Part shown: positions 5,698 to 7,067 of the stretch, piece after piece
How positions within the stretch are numbered: the first letter of the stretch is position 1
Layout: every line of letters starts with the position of its first letter
From: an uncultured Treponema sp.
GTDB taxonomy: Bacteria > Spirochaetota > Spirochaetia > Treponematales > Treponemataceae
Direction of reading: 5' to 3'
Assembly (NCBI GenBank): GCA_937901865.1
Contig: CALDID010000043.1
Coordinates: forward strand, 1-7,067
Length of the DNA stretch: 7,067 nt
Notes under the pieces: generated by a model
Told to the model about the DNA's origin: nothing
Database searches by the model: none
Seen by the model: only the letters and a program-made list of their open reading frames with translations
Position numbers and translations under genes: made by a program

Positions 5698-5732
5698 GTT
5701 TTCTTCCTTTCGCTACCGATTTTTCTGAATAC

Positions 5733-5763
5733 AAAAAATCCCGCAAGAATTTCCTGCGGGATT
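5733..5763 (-). terminator. Intrinsic terminator of the amino-acid binding protein gene
   Basis: On the minus strand AATCCCGCA (5763-5755) pairs with TGCGGGATT (5745-5737). After one mismatch the stem gains three more pairs inside the loop. Six T residues at 5738-5733 follow the stem, two of them belonging to its base. It lies 20 bases after the stop codon of the binding protein gene at 5783 and separates the transporter from the GNAT gene. The plus-strand direction lacks a comparable T run. Confidence 0.85.
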
Positions 5764-5782
5764 GAAATGAGTTTTTCGCGGA

Positions 5783-6613
5783 TTAGAGCTGACCGCCCTC
5801 TACAACGAGCGAATCTGCGTCTGATTTCGGACCATACACGGCTCGCAAAGTCGCCTCGTAATCAGCATGGAAGAAATTCTCGTTTCCGAGCGTCTTGATT
5901 TCTTCGTTAAGCCAGTTCAAAAGCGAAGTGTTTCCCTTTGTGACTGCCGGAGCGATTGTGTCGAGCGAGCCAAGAGACTCGATTCCGACTGAGAAGCCAG
6001 GATTTTCGATTGCCCAGGCAAGAACCTCAGTATTGTCGGTAGAAAGACCCGCGCCGCGACCATCAAGAAGCGCGTTGTATGCTTCTGAATACTGGTCGAA
6101 CTTCAAAAGATTTACCTCTGGATAGTTTTCGGTGAAGTAAGTCTCTGCGGTCGTTCCCTTTGAAACAATGAGCGTTTTTCCGTTCAAATCTTCTGGCTTT
6201 GTGATAAGGTCTTTGTCGTTTGAGACAACGCCGAGCGCACATTTCATGTACGGAAGCGCGAAGTCAACCTTTTCGGCACGAGCCGGAGTGACCGTGAAAT
6301 TTGCGAGAACCAAGTCAACCTTGCCAGTCTCCAAAACTTCAACGCGGGCAGCCGCCTCAACGGGAACATATTTTACTTTTACGCCCAAATCTTTTGCGAT
6401 TCGGTCGCCGAAGTAGACATCGTAGCCCTGATACTTGCCATACTCGTCAACATAGCCGAACGGTTTTTTGTCGCTGAACACGGCAATTTTTATCGTCTTG
6501 CTCTTTTTGATTTGCTCAACCGTGCGGTATTTTACCTTTGGTTTTGCAAATGCAGAAACAGAAGCCAACGCAACAAGCGAAAGCGCGATAATTGTTTTCA
6601 ATGATTTTTTCAT
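5783..6613 (-). CDS. Periplasmic amino-acid-binding protein of an ABC transporter (SBP family 3)
   Basis: A 276-residue solute-binding protein that captures an amino acid in the periplasm and delivers it to an ABC importer. Residues 1-23 form a Sec signal peptide ending AFA before Lys24; there is no lipobox cysteine, so the mature protein should be soluble. The family 3 core follows: VFSDKKPFGYVD (about 45-56), GYDVYFGDRIAKDLG (63-77), LANFTVTPARAEKVDFALPYM (103-123) with Arg112 as the expected carboxylate contact, LIVSKGTTAE (148-157) and STDNTEV (191-197) with Asp193 as the expected amino-group contact. Overall it resembles the CjaA cysteine-binding type, but the ligand is inferred. The start at 6613 has GAGGTG at 6624-6619. 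The ATPase gene lies 68 bases upstream; no permease is seen in the window. Confidence 0.92.
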   Translation of the reverse strand: MKKSLKTIIALSLVALASVSAFAKPKVKYRTVEQIKKSKTIKIAVFSDKKPFGYVDEYGKYQGYDVYFGDRIAKDLGVKVKYVPVEAAARVEVLETGKVDLVLANFTVTPARAEKVDFALPYMKCALGVVSNDKDLITKPEDLNGKTLIVSKGTTAETYFTENYPEVNLLKFDQYSEAYNALLDGRGAGLSTDNTEVLAWAIENPGFSVGIESLGSLDTIAPAVTKGNTSLLNWLNEEIKTLGNENFFHADYEATLRAVYGPKSDADSLVVEGGQL

Positions 6614-6642
6614 AGAATCACCTCGTTTTTTAAGATGAGAAT

Positions 6643-6671
6643 GTTATAGCATTATTAACCTACTAAGTCAA
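6643..6671 (-). promoter_or_regulatory. Strong promoter of the binding protein gene
   Basis: On the minus strand 6671-6666 reads TTGACT (5 of 6), followed by exactly 17 bases and TATAAC at 6648-6643 (5 of 6). A TGC directly before it makes an extended -10. Transcription would start near 6636 and leave a leader of about 22 bases containing the ribosome binding site. It lies between the ATPase and binding protein genes, so the binding protein can be made in excess over the transporter. Confidence 0.75.
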
Positions 6672-6681
6672 TGGGTATTAT

Positions 6682-7067
6682 TCATTTTCTTCGCGCCTCA
6701 AATTCAAAGTTGCTCAGGAATTTCTTTGCGCGCTCAGTCTTCGGATTCGTCCAGAATTCTTCGGGTGTGTTGATTTCAACGATTTCACCGCCGTCCATAA
6801 ACACGATTTTGTCGGCAACGGCGCGGGCAAACTGCATTTGGTGAGTGACAATCAGCATGGTTTTTCCGTCGTTCGCAAGATTCATCATCACATCGAGGAC
6901 TTCGCGAACCATCTCTGGGTCGAGCGCGGCGGTCACTTCGTCAAAGAGCATGACTTCGGGGTGCAGGCAGAGCATCCGCACAATCGCAACGCGCTGTTTT
7001 TGCCCGCCGCTCAACTCTCTCGGATACGCATTTTTTTTGTCGGAAAGCCCCACTCGCTCAAGCCACA
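6682..7067 (-). CDS. Amino-acid ABC transporter ATPase, C-terminal part (runs off the right edge)
   Basis: The C-terminal 128 residues or so of a polar-amino-acid ABC ATPase (GlnQ/HisP type), which drives uptake from the cytoplasmic face of the inner membrane. The frame stays open to the window edge, where it reads WLERVGLSD; the GTG at 7053 is an internal valine, not a start. Visible are the ABC signature LSGGQKQR, Walker B VMLFDE followed by VTAALDPE (Val replaces the more usual Pro after DE), and the switch histidine in IVTHQM. The tail carries INTPEEFWTNPKTERAKKFL, typical of this subfamily. Walker A lies outside the window. It is probably in one locus with the binding protein downstream. 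Confidence 0.95.
   Translation of the reverse strand, partial: WLERVGLSDKKNAYPRELSGGQKQRVAIVRMLCLHPEVMLFDEVTAALDPEMVREVLDVMMNLANDGKTMLIVTHQMQFARAVADKIVFMDGGEIVEINTPEEFWTNPKTERAKKFLSNFEFEARRK

Noticed and set aside
7051..7053. GTG at 7053 as start of a short ABC ATPase
   Set aside because: The frame continues upstream to the window edge with family-typical residues (WLER before VGLSD), so this is an internal valine codon.

Overview
The window looks like chromosomal accessory DNA of a host-associated Gram-negative anaerobe, most plausibly a gut or rumen Treponema (spirochaete). This rests on gene content: an AAA-ATPase-like/PD-(D/E)XK protein, a DUF6261-like protein, a MazEF pair with the C-terminal WEW-type antitoxin, an AANAT-like GNAT and a CjaA-type amino-acid binding protein. 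It is an impression from family recognition, not a database result. Base composition is near balanced, and start sites mostly carry strong GGAGG ribosome binding sites.

Layout. At 1-38 lies the first dozen codons of a leftward gene. A divergent intergenic region (39-292) follows, holding promoter-like sequences in both directions and a strong intrinsic-terminator hairpin in the leader of the only rightward gene, a MATE-family exporter (293-1684). A 141-bp element with long C/G-rich terminal inverted repeats (1683-1823) overlaps the MATE stop codon and fills the convergent gap. All remaining genes point left. The leftward cluster DUF6261-like -> MazE-type antitoxin -> MazF toxin (3164 down to 1835) has gaps or overlaps of 15 bp or less and is probably one operon. 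Upstream of it is a gene-free stretch (3165-3535) with two REP-like palindromes and then six 15-bp near-palindromes whose centres are spaced exactly 41 bp apart. This array is the most unusual structure in the window.

Next come a 525-residue AAA-ATPase-like/PD-(D/E)XK protein (3536-5113), apparently on a leaderless mRNA, and a GNAT N-acetyltransferase (5165-5668) preceded by a possible 10-codon coupled leader ORF. A terminator (5733-5763) separates these from an amino-acid ABC transporter segment: a periplasmic binding protein (5783-6613) with its own near-consensus promoter, and the C-terminal part of the ABC ATPase (6682 to the right edge).

How it fits together. The right end is a nutrient uptake locus. 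The middle is an accessory block (toxin-antitoxin, ATPase/nuclease-like protein, repeats), and the left is an exporter gene with a terminator in its leader. No CRISPR array, tRNA, rRNA, transposase or integrase gene was recognised.
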